Assembly: GCA_025463005.1 (NCBI GenBank)
Contig: JAOAPR010000012.1
Coordinates: 1 to 64,000, forward strand
DNA from: Bryobacterales bacterium
GTDB taxonomy: Bacteria > Acidobacteriota > Terriglobia > Bryobacterales > Bryobacteraceae
Direction of reading: 5' to 3'
Length of the DNA stretch: 64,000 bases
Position numbers and translations under genes: made by a program. The number at the start of each line of letters is the position of its first letter. Position 1 is the first letter of the stretch. Below, piece by piece: positions 1-9,046 of this stretch. The notes beneath the pieces were generated by a model that saw only the letters and a list, made by a program, of their open reading frames with translations, ran no database searches and was not told where the DNA came from.

Positions 1-765
1 TCCGGCATTTGGGGACCTACGTTTCACGAGGACAACGCGGAACGCGGCCCGGGACCGGAGCTGGTCGATTTTCTCGGCCTGCCGATCAATGCCGCCGCGC
101 GCCAGTGGGCGCTTAGCTGGGACCCGGATCGCTTAGGTCTGCCCGAGCATCAGTGCCAGGTCCACACCGCGGCGTATATTCACCGTGGCCCTCTGCGCTT
201 GCGCATCTGGGAGGAACGCGATCCTCAAACGCAAGACTTGGTCGCAATCCGGCTCTACAGCAGCACCTACGAGCAGAACCGCACGGTGTGGATGGACGGG
301 CGCCCACATCCTCCCGAGTACGCGGCTCATACCTGGATGGGATTTTCGACCGGCAAGTGGGAAGGCAACATCCTCACCATCTACACCACGCACATCAAGC
401 AGGGCTGGACTCGCCGCAACGGCCTGCCCTCCAGCGACAGGATCTCGCTGGTGGATCATTTCATCAGGCACGATAACCATCTGACGCATGTGAGTGTGGT
501 GACCGATCCGGTGTATCTAACCGAGCCGCTCATCAAGAGCGAGGACTACTTGCTCAACGACAACATCGGCGGCAACTGGCTGTGGCCCTGCGAGTATGTG
601 GAGGAGCTGCCCAACCACGACAACAGTCGCGTGCCGAGCTTCATGCCCGGCGAGAATCCGTTCCTGCACGAATTCGCCGACAAGTGGAAAATTCCCGTGG
701 ACGCGGCTCTCGGCGGCGCCGAAACAATGTACCCGGAGTACATGAAGAAGCTCGCCGGGAAGTAG
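1..765 (+). CDS. Hypothetical protein, 5' truncated by window edge
   Basis: The reading frame is open from base 1 to the TAG at 763-765, giving 254 visible codons; the start lies upstream of the window. The motif GFSTGKWEG, followed about 30 residues later by a VDHF-R segment and a TDPVYL-EP segment, resembles a family of exported hypothetical proteins that is abundant in Solibacter-type acidobacteria. That resemblance is from memory. No catalytic motif is recognisable. The signal peptide, if any, would be outside the window. It is followed by a small frame on the same strand after about 50 bases. The coding call is firm because of the long frame and natural composition; the function is unknown. 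Confidence 0.8.
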   Translation, partial: SGIWGPTFHEDNAERGPGPELVDFLGLPINAAARQWALSWDPDRLGLPEHQCQVHTAAYIHRGPLRLRIWEERDPQTQDLVAIRLYSSTYEQNRTVWMDGRPHPPEYAAHTWMGFSTGKWEGNILTIYTTHIKQGWTRRNGLPSSDRISLVDHFIRHDNHLTHVSVVTDPVYLTEPLIKSEDYLLNDNIGGNWLWPCEYVEELPNHDNSRVPSFMPGENPFLHEFADKWKIPVDAALGGAETMYPEYMKKLAGK

Positions 766-815
766 CCGCTCGTTGTCTCCCGCAGTTCAGCGCAAATGCC
801 TAAACTGACTTACGC

Positions 816-1070
816 GTGGTTGACGGGTTGTCGGTGGCAATAGCGATTGTCAGCTTTGCTGCGCCCGCTGTAATAGGGGAGCAAGGATCGGTCAAGTTTT
901 CGTTCCCTTTGGCGCTTCCTTGGATAGTGCTCATTTTGCTAGCGTTTAGGTGGTACCAAAAAAGAGTCTTCTGGCTGTTAATCGGTTTGCCGTTCGCTCT
1001 CTATTGGCCCAGTCAACTCGTGCTCTTAGGTGTGTCCTGCGCGTTCTGGTTCCCCAATGGGTGTCCGTAA
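816..1070 (+). CDS. Small putative membrane protein (84 aa)
   Basis: A GTG-started frame encodes a hydrophobic 84-residue protein with three hydrophobic stretches (about residues 5-20, 30-43 and 50-75), separated by short charged turns such as RWYQKR at about 45-50. It could be a small inner-membrane protein. There is no convincing Shine-Dalgarno sequence, and no family is recognised. It lies between the truncated gene and the convergent formate-THF ligase gene, whose stop is 41 bases away. It could be a chance frame, but hydrophobic patterning of this kind on the sense strand argues mildly for a real gene. Confidence 0.4.
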   Translation: MVDGLSVAIAIVSFAAPAVIGEQGSVKFSFPLALPWIVLILLAFRWYQKRVFWLLIGLPFALYWPSQLVLLGVSCAFWFPNGCP

Positions 1071-1111
1071 TCACCAGAGAACTGCATCTATCAGCTGCCT
1101 GAACGCCGCTT

Positions 1112-3010
1112 CTACGAAAGCCCGATGATCCGGCCCGTCTCGGTATCCAGGTCGATGTCGTAGTATCCCGGCCGCGTGGACAATCCCGGCATCGTCGCCA
1201 TCGTTCCGAGCAATGGATATAGGAATCCCGCACCCACGCTGGCCCGGATATCGCGCACCGGCACAGTGAAACCGCTGGGTGCGCCTTTCAAGTTCGGATC
1301 GTGACTGATCGACAAGTGCGTCTTGGCCATGCAGATGGGAAGCTTATCGAATCCCTGGCGCGTATACACTTCAATCTTTTTCTCCGCCTCGGGCGAGTAC
1401 TCCACCGCCCCCGCGCTGTACATCTCGCGCGCGATGGTCTCGATCTTCTCTTTGATGCTCATCTCCAACGGATAAAGGAATTTGAACTTACGGGGCTTCT
1501 CGCAAGTGGCCACCACGGCCGTCGCCAGCTCCAGGGCCCCAGCGCCGCCCTCCGCCCAATGGTTGCTCACCACGGCATCTTCAGCTCCGGCAGCCTTTGA
1601 GAGCTGCCGGACAAGCTCCATTTCAGCCGGGGTATCGTCCTTGAAGCGATTCACCGCCACCACCACCGGAATGCCGAAATTTCGTGCATTGCCGATGTGG
1701 CGCACCAGGTTCGAGCAGCCCTTTTCCAGCAGATCCAGGTTCTCCTGCGTGTAGGCCTGCGCCAGCGGCTTGCCCGCGACCACCTTTGGCCCGCCGCCAT
1801 GCATTTTCAATGCTCGAATCGTCGCCACCAGCACCACGCAATCCGGCGTGAGCCCGCTGTAACGGCACTTGATGTTGAAAAATTTCTCCATGCCCATGTC
1901 GGCGCCAAACCCCGCCTCAGTGAGCACGTAACCGTCCGCCCCCGCGAGCTTCAGGGCAATCTGATCGGCCACAATCGACGAATTGCCGTGCGCGATGTTG
2001 GCGAACGGTCCGGCGTGCACAAACGCCGGCGTGCCCTCGATCGTCTGCATCAGATTCGGCATGATGGCGTCCTTCATCAGGACCATCAGCGCCCCGGTGA
2101 CCCCGATGTCGTCCGCGGTGACGGGTTCGCCTGCGCGGCTGGATCCGATTACCATGCGGCCGAAGCGTTCCTTCATATCCGCCAGGCTGGTGGTCAGCGC
2201 CAGGATCGCCATAATCTCGCTGGCCACGGCGATATCGAAGCCGGTGACGCGGGTCGCCCCCTTTTCTTCCGGACCCTGACCGATCGTGATTTGGCGCAGC
2301 ATGCGGTCATTTGTATCGACTACCCGTCGCCACGTGATGGTGTCCGGGTCGATATCCAGGCGCGCGAAGCGGCTGCGCTCCGCCGGGGTAAGCTCGTTCG
2401 GGTCGGTCTTGGTGATCCCCAGCTTCTTCACGCGCCGCAGCATGATCGGTGAAAACCGACGGCTTCCGTCCTTGCCGGCGGGCGTGAGCCGGTCGAACAG
2501 CGCCACGTCATCGGTGGTGCTTTCGTGAAACATGCGCGCGTCGATAGCCGCCGCCAGCAAATTATTGGCGGCGATAATCGCGTGGATATCGCCAGTTAGA
2601 TGGAGGTTGAACTCCTCCATGGGGACGATCTGGCTGTAGCCGCCGCCCGCCGCGCCGCCTTTGATCCCGAACGTAGGGCCTTGGCTGGGCTGGCGGATGC
2701 ACGTGAATACTTTCTTGCCCAGGTGCGCGCCCAATGCCTGGCTCAGGCCCACCGTCGTCGTCGTCTTGCCTTCGCCCAGCGGCGTGGGCGTGATCGCGGT
2801 CACCACGATGTACTTGCCGTTAGGCGCGTCCTTCAGCCGGTCGCGAACCGACAAGTGGACCTTGGCCTTGGACTTACCGTACAGCTCCAGTTCGTCGGGA
2901 AGGATTCCCGCCTCGGCCGCAATCTGGCTGATCGGCAGGGGCGCCGCAGCCTGGGCAATGTCGATGTCGCTGGGGACAGGGGTGCGAAGGTTCGATAGCT
3001 TGTGGGGCAT
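1112..3010 (-). CDS. fhs: Formate--tetrahydrofolate ligase, long eukaryote-like form
   Basis: ATP-dependent ligation of formate to tetrahydrofolate, giving 10-formyl-THF; cytosolic one-carbon metabolism. The nucleotide-binding loop [11 protein letters not shown] is at about residues 75-85, followed by the glycine-rich [14 protein letters not shown] stretch. The protein has 632 residues, whereas most bacterial FTHFS are near 556. The extra length includes an insertion at about 185-230 with RRVKKLGI, a KTDP segment and ARLDIDP, a layout I recall from the synthetase domain of eukaryotic C1-THF synthase (MTHFD1). It has no dehydrogenase/cyclohydrolase domain. The ATG at 3010 has no clear ribosome-binding site but sits 18 bases downstream of a perfect TATAAT. 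The gene points the same way as the MetE/MetF genes at 4.8-8.8 kb but is separated from them by an oppositely oriented gene. Confidence 0.97.
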   Translation of the reverse strand: MPHKLSNLRTPVPSDIDIAQAAAPLPISQIAAEAGILPDELELYGKSKAKVHLSVRDRLKDAPNGKYIVVTAITPTPLGEGKTTTTVGLSQALGAHLGKKVFTCIRQPSQGPTFGIKGGAAGGGYSQIVPMEEFNLHLTGDIHAIIAANNLLAAAIDARMFHESTTDDVALFDRLTPAGKDGSRRFSPIMLRRVKKLGITKTDPNELTPAERSRFARLDIDPDTITWRRVVDTNDRMLRQITIGQGPEEKGATRVTGFDIAVASEIMAILALTTSLADMKERFGRMVIGSSRAGEPVTADDIGVTGALMVLMKDAIMPNLMQTIEGTPAFVHAGPFANIAHGNSSIVADQIALKLAGADGYVLTEAGFGADMGMEKFFNIKCRYSGLTPDCVVLVATIRALKMHGGGPKVVAGKPLAQAYTQENLDLLEKGCSNLVRHIGNARNFGIPVVVAVNRFKDDTPAEMELVRQLSKAAGAEDAVVSNHWAEGGAGALELATAVVATCEKPRKFKFLYPLEMSIKEKIETIAREMYSAGAVEYSPEAEKKIEVYTRQGFDKLPICMAKTHLSISHDPNLKGAPSGFTVPVRDIRASVGAGFLYPLLGTMATMPGLSTRPGYYDIDLDTETGRIIGLS

Positions 3011-3027
3011 GTTTAAGGGAGTTTTCT

Positions 3028-3033
3028 ATTATA
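3028..3033 (-). promoter_or_regulatory. Putative -10 element for fhs
   Basis: A perfect TATAAT on the minus strand lies 17 bases before the fhs ATG. A start site about 7 bases downstream would leave a leader of only about 10 bases, which fits the absence of a Shine-Dalgarno sequence. The hexamer 17 bases further upstream (TTCTCT) is a poor -35, so the call is tentative. Confidence 0.3.
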
Positions 3034-3069
3034 GCGGGCGGGGGACGAGTAGAGAAGGCTTTGGCCTGC

Positions 3070-3095
3070 AACCGGTGCTTCAGCACCCGCCGGTT
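3070..3095. repeat. Nested inverted repeat in intergenic region
   Basis: AACCGG at 3070-3075 is mirrored by CCGGTT at 3090-3095, and inside it GGTGC at 3074-3078 pairs with GCACC at 3083-3087 around TTCA. Two alternative hairpins are therefore possible in the 246-base gap between divergent fhs and the OmpA-like gene. No T tract follows on either strand, so this is not a classical terminator. It may be a REP-like element. Confidence 0.45.
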
Positions 3096-3256
3096 CAATA
3101 GCTTATGCGTCCCGCCTCTTTTCCCGATCAGAAGTTTTTACAGCAGCGCTTTTTCCGGTGCGCGTTCGAAGGCTGGTGCGCTACCGAGCATTTGGTGCGA
3201 GTTGACAGCCATGGAAGGCCAGATGCAACCACACACACTTGCGGGAGGAGAACTGT

Positions 3257-4840
3257 ATGAACCGAGAAGCTGTGATGGGCGCGTTAATGCTCTGCGCCCT
3301 GCCCGTTATCGGGCAAGACGGCGGCCAACACGGGACTCCGGCAGGGTCGCCGGCGCCCATCTACCGGGTGACAATTGTCGAGCGCACGACACCGGCGATC
3401 AACTACCAATACCGCTCTGGTCCCACCATGATCGATTTTCGCGGCACGGTACTCATGCCCCAAGCCAAAGGTTCAGCGATCGTTGAATCGAGGCAGGGTC
3501 GTACTGAAATCGATGCCCGCTTCGATAAGGTGACTGCGCCGGTACGTTTTGGGCGAGAGTACTTAACTTATGTGTTGTGGGCACTGACTCCCGATGGTCG
3601 GCCGCATAACTTGGGCGAAGTAGTGGCGAACGCCTCTGACAAAGCCAAATTGCACGTAACCACCGATCTGCAGGCATTCGCATTAATCGTGACTGCCGAG
3701 CCATACTCGGCAGTGAGGCATCCCACCGATGTCGTGGTGCTTGAGAACGCCGTCCGTGAGGACACGATAGGCAAAATCGAACAGGTCCAGGCGAACTACG
3801 CGTTGCTGCCTCGGGGGCAATATACGTGGAATGTACCCGCCGACTTGGCGTCGTCACCCAAGGGACCTAAAGTGTCCATGGCCCAGTACGAAACGCTGCT
3901 GGAGCTCTATCAGGCCCAGAATGCGGTGGGGATCGCCCGTGCCGCGAATGCCGAACGGTACGCGCCCAACACGATGGCCAAAGCGCAGCAGTTGTTCGAC
4001 GAAGCGCAACGGCTTAACAACTCTCATGGTGACCGGCGACGGGTGATACAAAGCGCGCGTCAAGCAGCCGAAACAGCCGAGGATGCCCGCTTGATTGCCG
4101 AGCGGCAGAAACAGGAAGATACCGTTAACAGTGCGCGCGACGAAGTTGCCCGCGCACAACAGGCGGCCGCGCAAGCTGAGGACGAGGCTCGGCTGGCCAA
4201 GTCCCAGGCACAAACCGCACAGGCGCAAGCGGACGCGGAACGAGCGGCACGCGAGCGCGCTGAGGCGGAGGCTGCAGCCGCCCGGCAACGGGTCGCCCAA
4301 ACCGAGGCGCAAGCGGGAGCCAGCGCACCGGTGAACCAGGCGCCGTCACGTGCGGTGGTGGTGCACCTGACGGAGCAACAAGTCGCTGAACGGAAGTCGG
4401 CATTGCGTGTCAGGTTGCTGGAAGAACTAAACGGCGCGTTCGGGACGCGCGATACGCCCCGCGGCTTGGTGGTGACCATTCCCGACGCGGATTTTCGCGG
4501 GAACTCACTGTCGAGCCAAACGTCGGTGTCTGTGGCGCGCATCAGTGCGGCTCTAGTCCCGCACTGGGGCCTGCGGGTTGAAGTCGAAGGACACGCTGAT
4601 ATCGAAACTGGAGGACCGGTTGCCGCAAGGCGGGCCGAAGAGGTTCGTCAAACGCTTCTCAGTCACGGTTTGGAGGGCACGGTGGTCTCGGCTCATGGAA
4701 TGGGCGCCTCGCATCCTCTGGGCTCGAATACCTCGCCCGGCGGGCGGGAGCAAAATCGGCGGGTTGAGATTGTTATTTCGGGAGAGCCGATCGGCGATCT
4801 GGCATCCTGGGACCGCCCGTACTCGTTGACCTCTCGATAG
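3257..4840 (+). CDS. OmpA-family protein with long coiled coil
   Basis: The start is ATG 3257 because GGAGGA at 3244-3249 sits directly before it; longer in-frame starts overlap that site. An N-terminal signal peptide ends around VIGQDGG. Residues about 25-200 form a globular exported domain. Residues about 215-350 are an Ala/Glu/Arg/Gln-rich helix with NTMAKAQQLFDEAQ, like DUF4398-type envelope proteins. The last ~100 residues are an OmpA-C peptidoglycan-binding domain: VEGHADIETGG, AARRAEEV, and the closing GGREQNRRVEIVI. The likely role is tethering the outer membrane or a periplasmic scaffold to peptidoglycan. It converges with the MetF-MetV gene, 9 bases apart. Lipidation is not evident. 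Confidence 0.88.
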   Translation: MNREAVMGALMLCALPVIGQDGGQHGTPAGSPAPIYRVTIVERTTPAINYQYRSGPTMIDFRGTVLMPQAKGSAIVESRQGRTEIDARFDKVTAPVRFGREYLTYVLWALTPDGRPHNLGEVVANASDKAKLHVTTDLQAFALIVTAEPYSAVRHPTDVVVLENAVREDTIGKIEQVQANYALLPRGQYTWNVPADLASSPKGPKVSMAQYETLLELYQAQNAVGIARAANAERYAPNTMAKAQQLFDEAQRLNNSHGDRRRVIQSARQAAETAEDARLIAERQKQEDTVNSARDEVARAQQAAAQAEDEARLAKSQAQTAQAQADAERAARERAEAEAAAARQRVAQTEAQAGASAPVNQAPSRAVVVHLTEQQVAERKSALRVRLLEELNGAFGTRDTPRGLVVTIPDADFRGNSLSSQTSVSVARISAALVPHWGLRVEVEGHADIETGGPVAARRAEEVRQTLLSHGLEGTVVSAHGMGASHPLGSNTSPGGREQNRRVEIVISGEPIGDLASWDRPYSLTSR

Positions 4841-4849
4841 CCCGCGTCC

Positions 4850-6364
4850 CTACTTGCTCTTGACGAGCTGTTCGTCGGCGTGGGCCGTAGCCTTCACGGG
4901 AGTCGTGGGGCTCACGCCGACGATCTGGATCAGCGGCTGAGGATGTTCCGGCCGGCTATCGCGATCAAGGAAATAATTGATATAAGAGCTAGTCCCTTGC
5001 AGCGACCGGTCCCGCTGTGGGACATACGTCTTGAGCTCGTCTACGCGGTTAGCTGCCTGGGCGCGCTCATACACTTTGACCCAGACACAAGCCTGTTCCG
5101 GAATAACCTCGCACTGGCCGTTCAGCGTGCCGCCGCAAGGCCCGTTGCGCAGATTCTTAGGACACGTCATGGGGCAAACGTATTCCATCAATCCCAGGAC
5201 ACAATTGCCGCATGCCTTACACCCGAATACAGGCTTCTTGAAAGCCAGTTCAGCACGCTCCAGCGCCTGAGCAGCGGCAGGCTGTTTATCGACCCAGCGC
5301 AGCACTGCCGTCAAAATGCTTCGCAACGCGCGCGGCGTGTTGGCCGGCTCGATGATATCGGCAACGCGATTCCAAAAGCTTTGCTTTTGCGGCGCGCGTT
5401 TCGGTGACTCGAAGAAATAGAATCCGGCCTTGGGAGCGTATTCCAGCTCCGCTGCCAGTTCTTCCCACTTGGGCGCCAATGCTTCCGAACGTTTGATGAT
5501 CCAGCGGATGCGATCCGCCTGATGATCGCCGCCAATGTAAGCGCCCGCGTACCCTAACCCCCGAAGGATCGCCACCATGCGCGCGGCACGCTCCAGACGC
5601 GCGACCAATCCCTTATCGGTGGATGCAGCGACTTCCGCGCGGATCTGCTCCACCAGCTCCTTAGATGCCCAGCACCCGGGCGGCTCGCCTTTGGAGAATT
5701 TCTCGGCCGCCTTCAGCGGCAGAATGTACACGTTGCCGAACACGGGGGTGCTCAGCCCGCGCTCATTCAGATATCTCTTCAGCTCGCGAAATTTGCGCGA
5801 ATCATAACCGAGCTGGGTGATCGCGTAATCCGCACCCGCGGCGATTTTCTTTTCCAGTTTCAGATACTGATAGGCGCAATCGGGCTCAGTATATTTGAAA
5901 GGCGAAACGGCCGCGGAAATGTAGAACGGATATCCCTTCTGCTGGCGCATCTCGTTGATGGTTTCCACCAACTGGACCGAATCCAGATCGTACAGCGTCT
6001 CGGCCGATTCTTTGCTGCCCTTGGGATAATCGCCGGTGATCGCGAAAACGTTCTCGATGCCGAGCGCGTTCAGATCTTCCAGCGCGTGGATGATATCCAG
6101 CCGGTCGCGCCCCACGCATGTCAGGTGGATATTGGGCGTCAGACCGCGGGCCCGTGCAGCCGTGCCCACCCGGATCGGATCGTGCCCCAGCGCGCCGCCC
6201 GCATAACTCGTCACGCTGCCCGCCACCAAGCCTGGAACCTGCGCCAGTTGCGACGCCGCGTGGAACAGTTTCGCCTCGCGCGTCAGGCGGCTGGCCACCA
6301 GTTCGACCATGTAACAAAACTGGCGGCTGGTGAGCGCTTCGCGGACTGGGTTCGGCGCGGGCAT
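4850..6364 (-). CDS. metF: Methylenetetrahydrofolate reductase fused to MetV-like zinc domain
   Basis: Residues ~15-295 are a MetF-type TIM barrel (SVTSYAGGALGHDP, HLTCVGRDR at ~80-88, NVFAITGDYPKG at ~105-116) that would reduce 5,10-methylene-THF to 5-methyl-THF with flavin. Residues ~378-450 form a cysteine-rich C-terminal domain with C382, C385, C388, C397, C401, C410, C418 and C426, including CPMTCPKNLRNGPCGG. This is the MTHFR_C / MetV-type metal-binding domain, which acetogens carry as a separate MetV subunit. At 504 residues it is about 200 longer than ordinary MetF. It is the last gene of a minus-strand operon, starting one base after the stop of the MetE-like gene. The CxxCxxC array may hold zinc or Fe-S and receive electrons from a partner other than NADH; that part is inference. 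Confidence 0.9.
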   Translation of the reverse strand: MPAPNPVREALTSRQFCYMVELVASRLTREAKLFHAASQLAQVPGLVAGSVTSYAGGALGHDPIRVGTAARARGLTPNIHLTCVGRDRLDIIHALEDLNALGIENVFAITGDYPKGSKESAETLYDLDSVQLVETINEMRQQKGYPFYISAAVSPFKYTEPDCAYQYLKLEKKIAAGADYAITQLGYDSRKFRELKRYLNERGLSTPVFGNVYILPLKAAEKFSKGEPPGCWASKELVEQIRAEVAASTDKGLVARLERAARMVAILRGLGYAGAYIGGDHQADRIRWIIKRSEALAPKWEELAAELEYAPKAGFYFFESPKRAPQKQSFWNRVADIIEPANTPRALRSILTAVLRWVDKQPAAAQALERAELAFKKPVFGCKACGNCVLGLMEYVCPMTCPKNLRNGPCGGTLNGQCEVIPEQACVWVKVYERAQAANRVDELKTYVPQRDRSLQGTSSYINYFLDRDSRPEHPQPLIQIVGVSPTTPVKATAHADEQLVKSK

Positions 6365-6365
6365 C

Positions 6366-7367
6366 TTACTTTCCGAGTTCTTTGCGAACGATCTTTGTTC
6401 CCTCTACCATTGTCTTCAATTTTGAAAACGCCACGTCGCGCGGAAGGTGAAACAAGCCGCAGTCCGGCAGCACGAAGATTTTCTCCGGAGGCAGGACATC
6501 CAGCGCCTTGCGGATATGCTCCGCCACCATGTCCGGCGTCTCCACATCATGAATTTTGACATCGATGACGCCCACGCCGAGCTCGAACGAAGGCTTAAAC
6601 TCCTTAAACAGATCCAGATCCTCGCCGCCGCGCCGCGCGAACTCCATAGTCAACTGCTGAACGTTCGCTTCCATGATGGTCGGGAACAGGTACTGGTAAC
6701 TGCCCTCCCAGGAGGGCTTGCCGTAGCGGTTGCCGTAGCAGATGTGGACCCCGATCTTCGCATCCACGCCTTCCACCAGAGTGTTCAGCACCTTCACGGC
6801 CCACGGAAGATCTTCCGGAAACCCTGAGTAGTAGGGCTCATCGATCTGAATGAGTTTCGCTCCGGCTTTGGCGAGCGCTTTGAGCTCCATGTTCATCACC
6901 CGCGCGATGTCCATCGCCAGAGCTTCTTCGCTGGGATAAAACTCGTTGCGAATGCGCTTGGTAAGGCAGTGCGGTCCGGTAACGCAGAACTTGGTCTCGC
7001 GTTCCGCGAACGTCTGCAGGAATTTGAAGTCCGGTACCAGGCCCAGCGACGCCATCGGCAGCTTGCCCTTCACTACGCTGTCGTAGAAATCGTAATAGAA
7101 CTTCTTGGAAGTGCGGTCGATCTGCACGCCCGGAAAGCGCTCCAGGAAATAATCGACCATGTTGTCGCGGCGGGGCTCGCCGTCGGTGATGATATCCAGG
7201 CCGGCGACCTCCTGATCCTTGATCGCCGCCTTGACGGCTGTGTCATGGATTTCATCGAGCTCGTGCCGGCTGATCCGCCTGGCGAAATATTCTGTCTTGA
7301 GCCGTTCCAGCCACCCCGGCATCGCGTAGCTGCCGACCATGGTCGTGGGAAGAATGGGAAGAGCCAT
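6366..7367 (-). CDS. MetE catalytic-domain protein (core methionine synthase-like)
   Basis: A 333-residue protein corresponding only to the C-terminal barrel of cobalamin-independent methionine synthase; the N-terminal half that binds folate in full-length MetE (~750 aa) is absent. The zinc/homocysteine site is intact: H208 and C210 in VHICYGN, E242 in QLTMEFARR, C303 in LPDCGLFH. The E-to-C spacing of 61 matches the spacing I recall from E. coli MetE. Known relatives lacking the N-terminal half (core-MetE and the Mes families) take methyl groups from methyl-corrinoid proteins or unknown donors. Here it sits between a methyltransferase-like gene (10-base gap) and MetF-MetV (1-base gap), which points to methyl transfer to homocysteine or another thiol. 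The methyl donor cannot be read from sequence. Confidence 0.85.
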   Translation of the reverse strand: MALPILPTTMVGSYAMPGWLERLKTEYFARRISRHELDEIHDTAVKAAIKDQEVAGLDIITDGEPRRDNMVDYFLERFPGVQIDRTSKKFYYDFYDSVVKGKLPMASLGLVPDFKFLQTFAERETKFCVTGPHCLTKRIRNEFYPSEEALAMDIARVMNMELKALAKAGAKLIQIDEPYYSGFPEDLPWAVKVLNTLVEGVDAKIGVHICYGNRYGKPSWEGSYQYLFPTIMEANVQQLTMEFARRGGEDLDLFKEFKPSFELGVGVIDVKIHDVETPDMVAEHIRKALDVLPPEKIFVLPDCGLFHLPRDVAFSKLKTMVEGTKIVRKELGK

Positions 7368-7377
7368 TTAAAGTTAT

Positions 7378-8829
7378 CTACTCCCGTCGCGTTGTATAGA
7401 GAATCGAAGTCTTCGATCCCTTGCGGTAATGAAACGGCGCGAAGTGCACGTCGTAGCCGGCGCGCTCGGCAACCTCTCGCAGTAAAACGCCGTTGACCCA
7501 GTTCAACAGGGAGCCATCGAGCTTCCCGGGACCGTGGAAACCCATGCGATAGGCGTTGAAATCGGCCACAAAAATGTCCTGCACCTGGAGATAGCCGCGC
7601 GGGTGCAATAACGGAAGCGTGTTGAGGAAGCTTTGGAGCGCTCCCGAGCTGAGATGGAAACGGAAATCGCTGGGCGCATCTTTCAGAATATCCTCGAGCT
7701 TGGCGGCATCCAGGCCCTCGGGAAACGGAAAATCGGGCAGATCCTCCAGCAGGACCAGCCGCTCTTCCAGGCGAATCGCTTTCCACACCTCCTGCCAGAA
7801 CCCCAGGCCGCGGGAACGGTCGCCGAGAGTCTCTGTCCCGCCTTCCAGAAGCCGGAAAATGCCGGACCGGATCTTGTCGACCGGAAGATCGAAGGTCTCG
7901 CTGATCTTCATCACCTCGGCCATCGGAATATAGGCGCGCACCTGGACGAAATAGAGCCGTCCGTCCCGGCGCAGCACCTCTTCGTCAGGCAGGTTGTCGT
8001 ACACGTTGGTAGAGTGAACCTGCATGACTTTGTGACGGAGGAATGAAAGCGTCTTGAGAGGATTCAGCGCATCCAGCACCATGAAGCTGCACAGGTCGGT
8101 GTGTTCCTTCACCGCCGGTTTGGACATATCCAGAGTTTGCAGGGAATAATCGCCCAGCAGAATGCGGAGCTTGGGATAGTAGTTGGTTTGCCGCTGCTGA
8201 TCGAGCTGGCGGAATTTGTCCAGCCACAAACCCATGCGGATTCCGGTTCCAACGCCGATCTCCAGAATGTAGACTTCCGGCGGGAGGTTCTTCTTAGCCT
8301 CCATATCCTTCAGAAGCGTCCAAAAATCGCCGACGCTGTCAGCGATGGCCTGGACCTGGTTCCCATCCGAAACGCCGCCCGGCAGCGATCGTTCGTAGCT
8401 CTTGCCGGTCGCGGCCTCCCACTCCCTTAAACGCATCCAGTAAAGCTTGTTGAACTCCCAGACAATGCTGGTGCGGAGCGACTGGAAGTCCTCGAGCAGC
8501 AGCCGGTCGTGGTCCCTCATCTGCGGCGGCGTTTCCGGATTGGCGCGCGCCATCGCCCTCAGGATGCCTTCCCTCAGGCAGCCCGGCACCACCTGCCGGG
8601 TATCGATGTGCACATCCATGATGGGCCCGCGCTGGTTGCTGCCTTGGGCCACACTGACTACTTCCCGGAAATTTTCCTTGTATTGGATCCAATCGAGCTG
8701 AATGCGCAGACTGGCGAAATCGCTCTGGGCGATCTGACCTTCCTCCACGAGCTTGTAGACGGTCTCAACGACGTCTTCCGCGGTGGCTCCCGCCGACTCT
8801 CCGTGCAGGTGGTTCAGATTCAGGATCAT
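7378..8829 (-). CDS. Class I SAM-methyltransferase-like protein of unknown substrate
   Basis: The ATG at 8829 is chosen because the 60 codons upstream in frame have poor composition and the protein fold seems to begin at MILNLNHLHGE. The 483 residues contain an N-terminal helical region (~1-180) and then motif I LEIGVGTG at 189-196, an acidic post-I segment LLGDYS, and a later VYDNLPDEEV segment that recalls the FFDALPV region of the MidA/NDUFAF7 family. Assignment to MidA is only suggestive. It is the first gene of the operon with the MetE-core and MetF-MetV genes, so it may supply or accept the methyl group, or modify a partner protein. The 217 bases upstream to the next gene hold no other frame I trust. 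Confidence 0.75.
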   Translation of the reverse strand: MILNLNHLHGESAGATAEDVVETVYKLVEEGQIAQSDFASLRIQLDWIQYKENFREVVSVAQGSNQRGPIMDVHIDTRQVVPGCLREGILRAMARANPETPPQMRDHDRLLLEDFQSLRTSIVWEFNKLYWMRLREWEAATGKSYERSLPGGVSDGNQVQAIADSVGDFWTLLKDMEAKKNLPPEVYILEIGVGTGIRMGLWLDKFRQLDQQRQTNYYPKLRILLGDYSLQTLDMSKPAVKEHTDLCSFMVLDALNPLKTLSFLRHKVMQVHSTNVYDNLPDEEVLRRDGRLYFVQVRAYIPMAEVMKISETFDLPVDKIRSGIFRLLEGGTETLGDRSRGLGFWQEVWKAIRLEERLVLLEDLPDFPFPEGLDAAKLEDILKDAPSDFRFHLSSGALQSFLNTLPLLHPRGYLQVQDIFVADFNAYRMGFHGPGKLDGSLLNWVNGVLLREVAERAGYDVHFAPFHYRKGSKTSILYTTRRE

Positions 8830-9046
8830 GGTTTGGCGCGATGTGTTTGACGCGAATGTCCCGGTTTTCTGGTCTGGCCAGGAAAGCTGGGGTTTTCTAG
8901 ACCAGACGGATTTTACAGCATACCGCGTTTCGGGACCAGATCCTATTGTCGGCTGAGCAGGCTGCCAGCGATTGGGCTCATTGTGAAAATTCCGGCGGGC
9001 TTCACGCATTTCGCGGCGAAAATCGCTACGTGCATCGCGTAACGCG

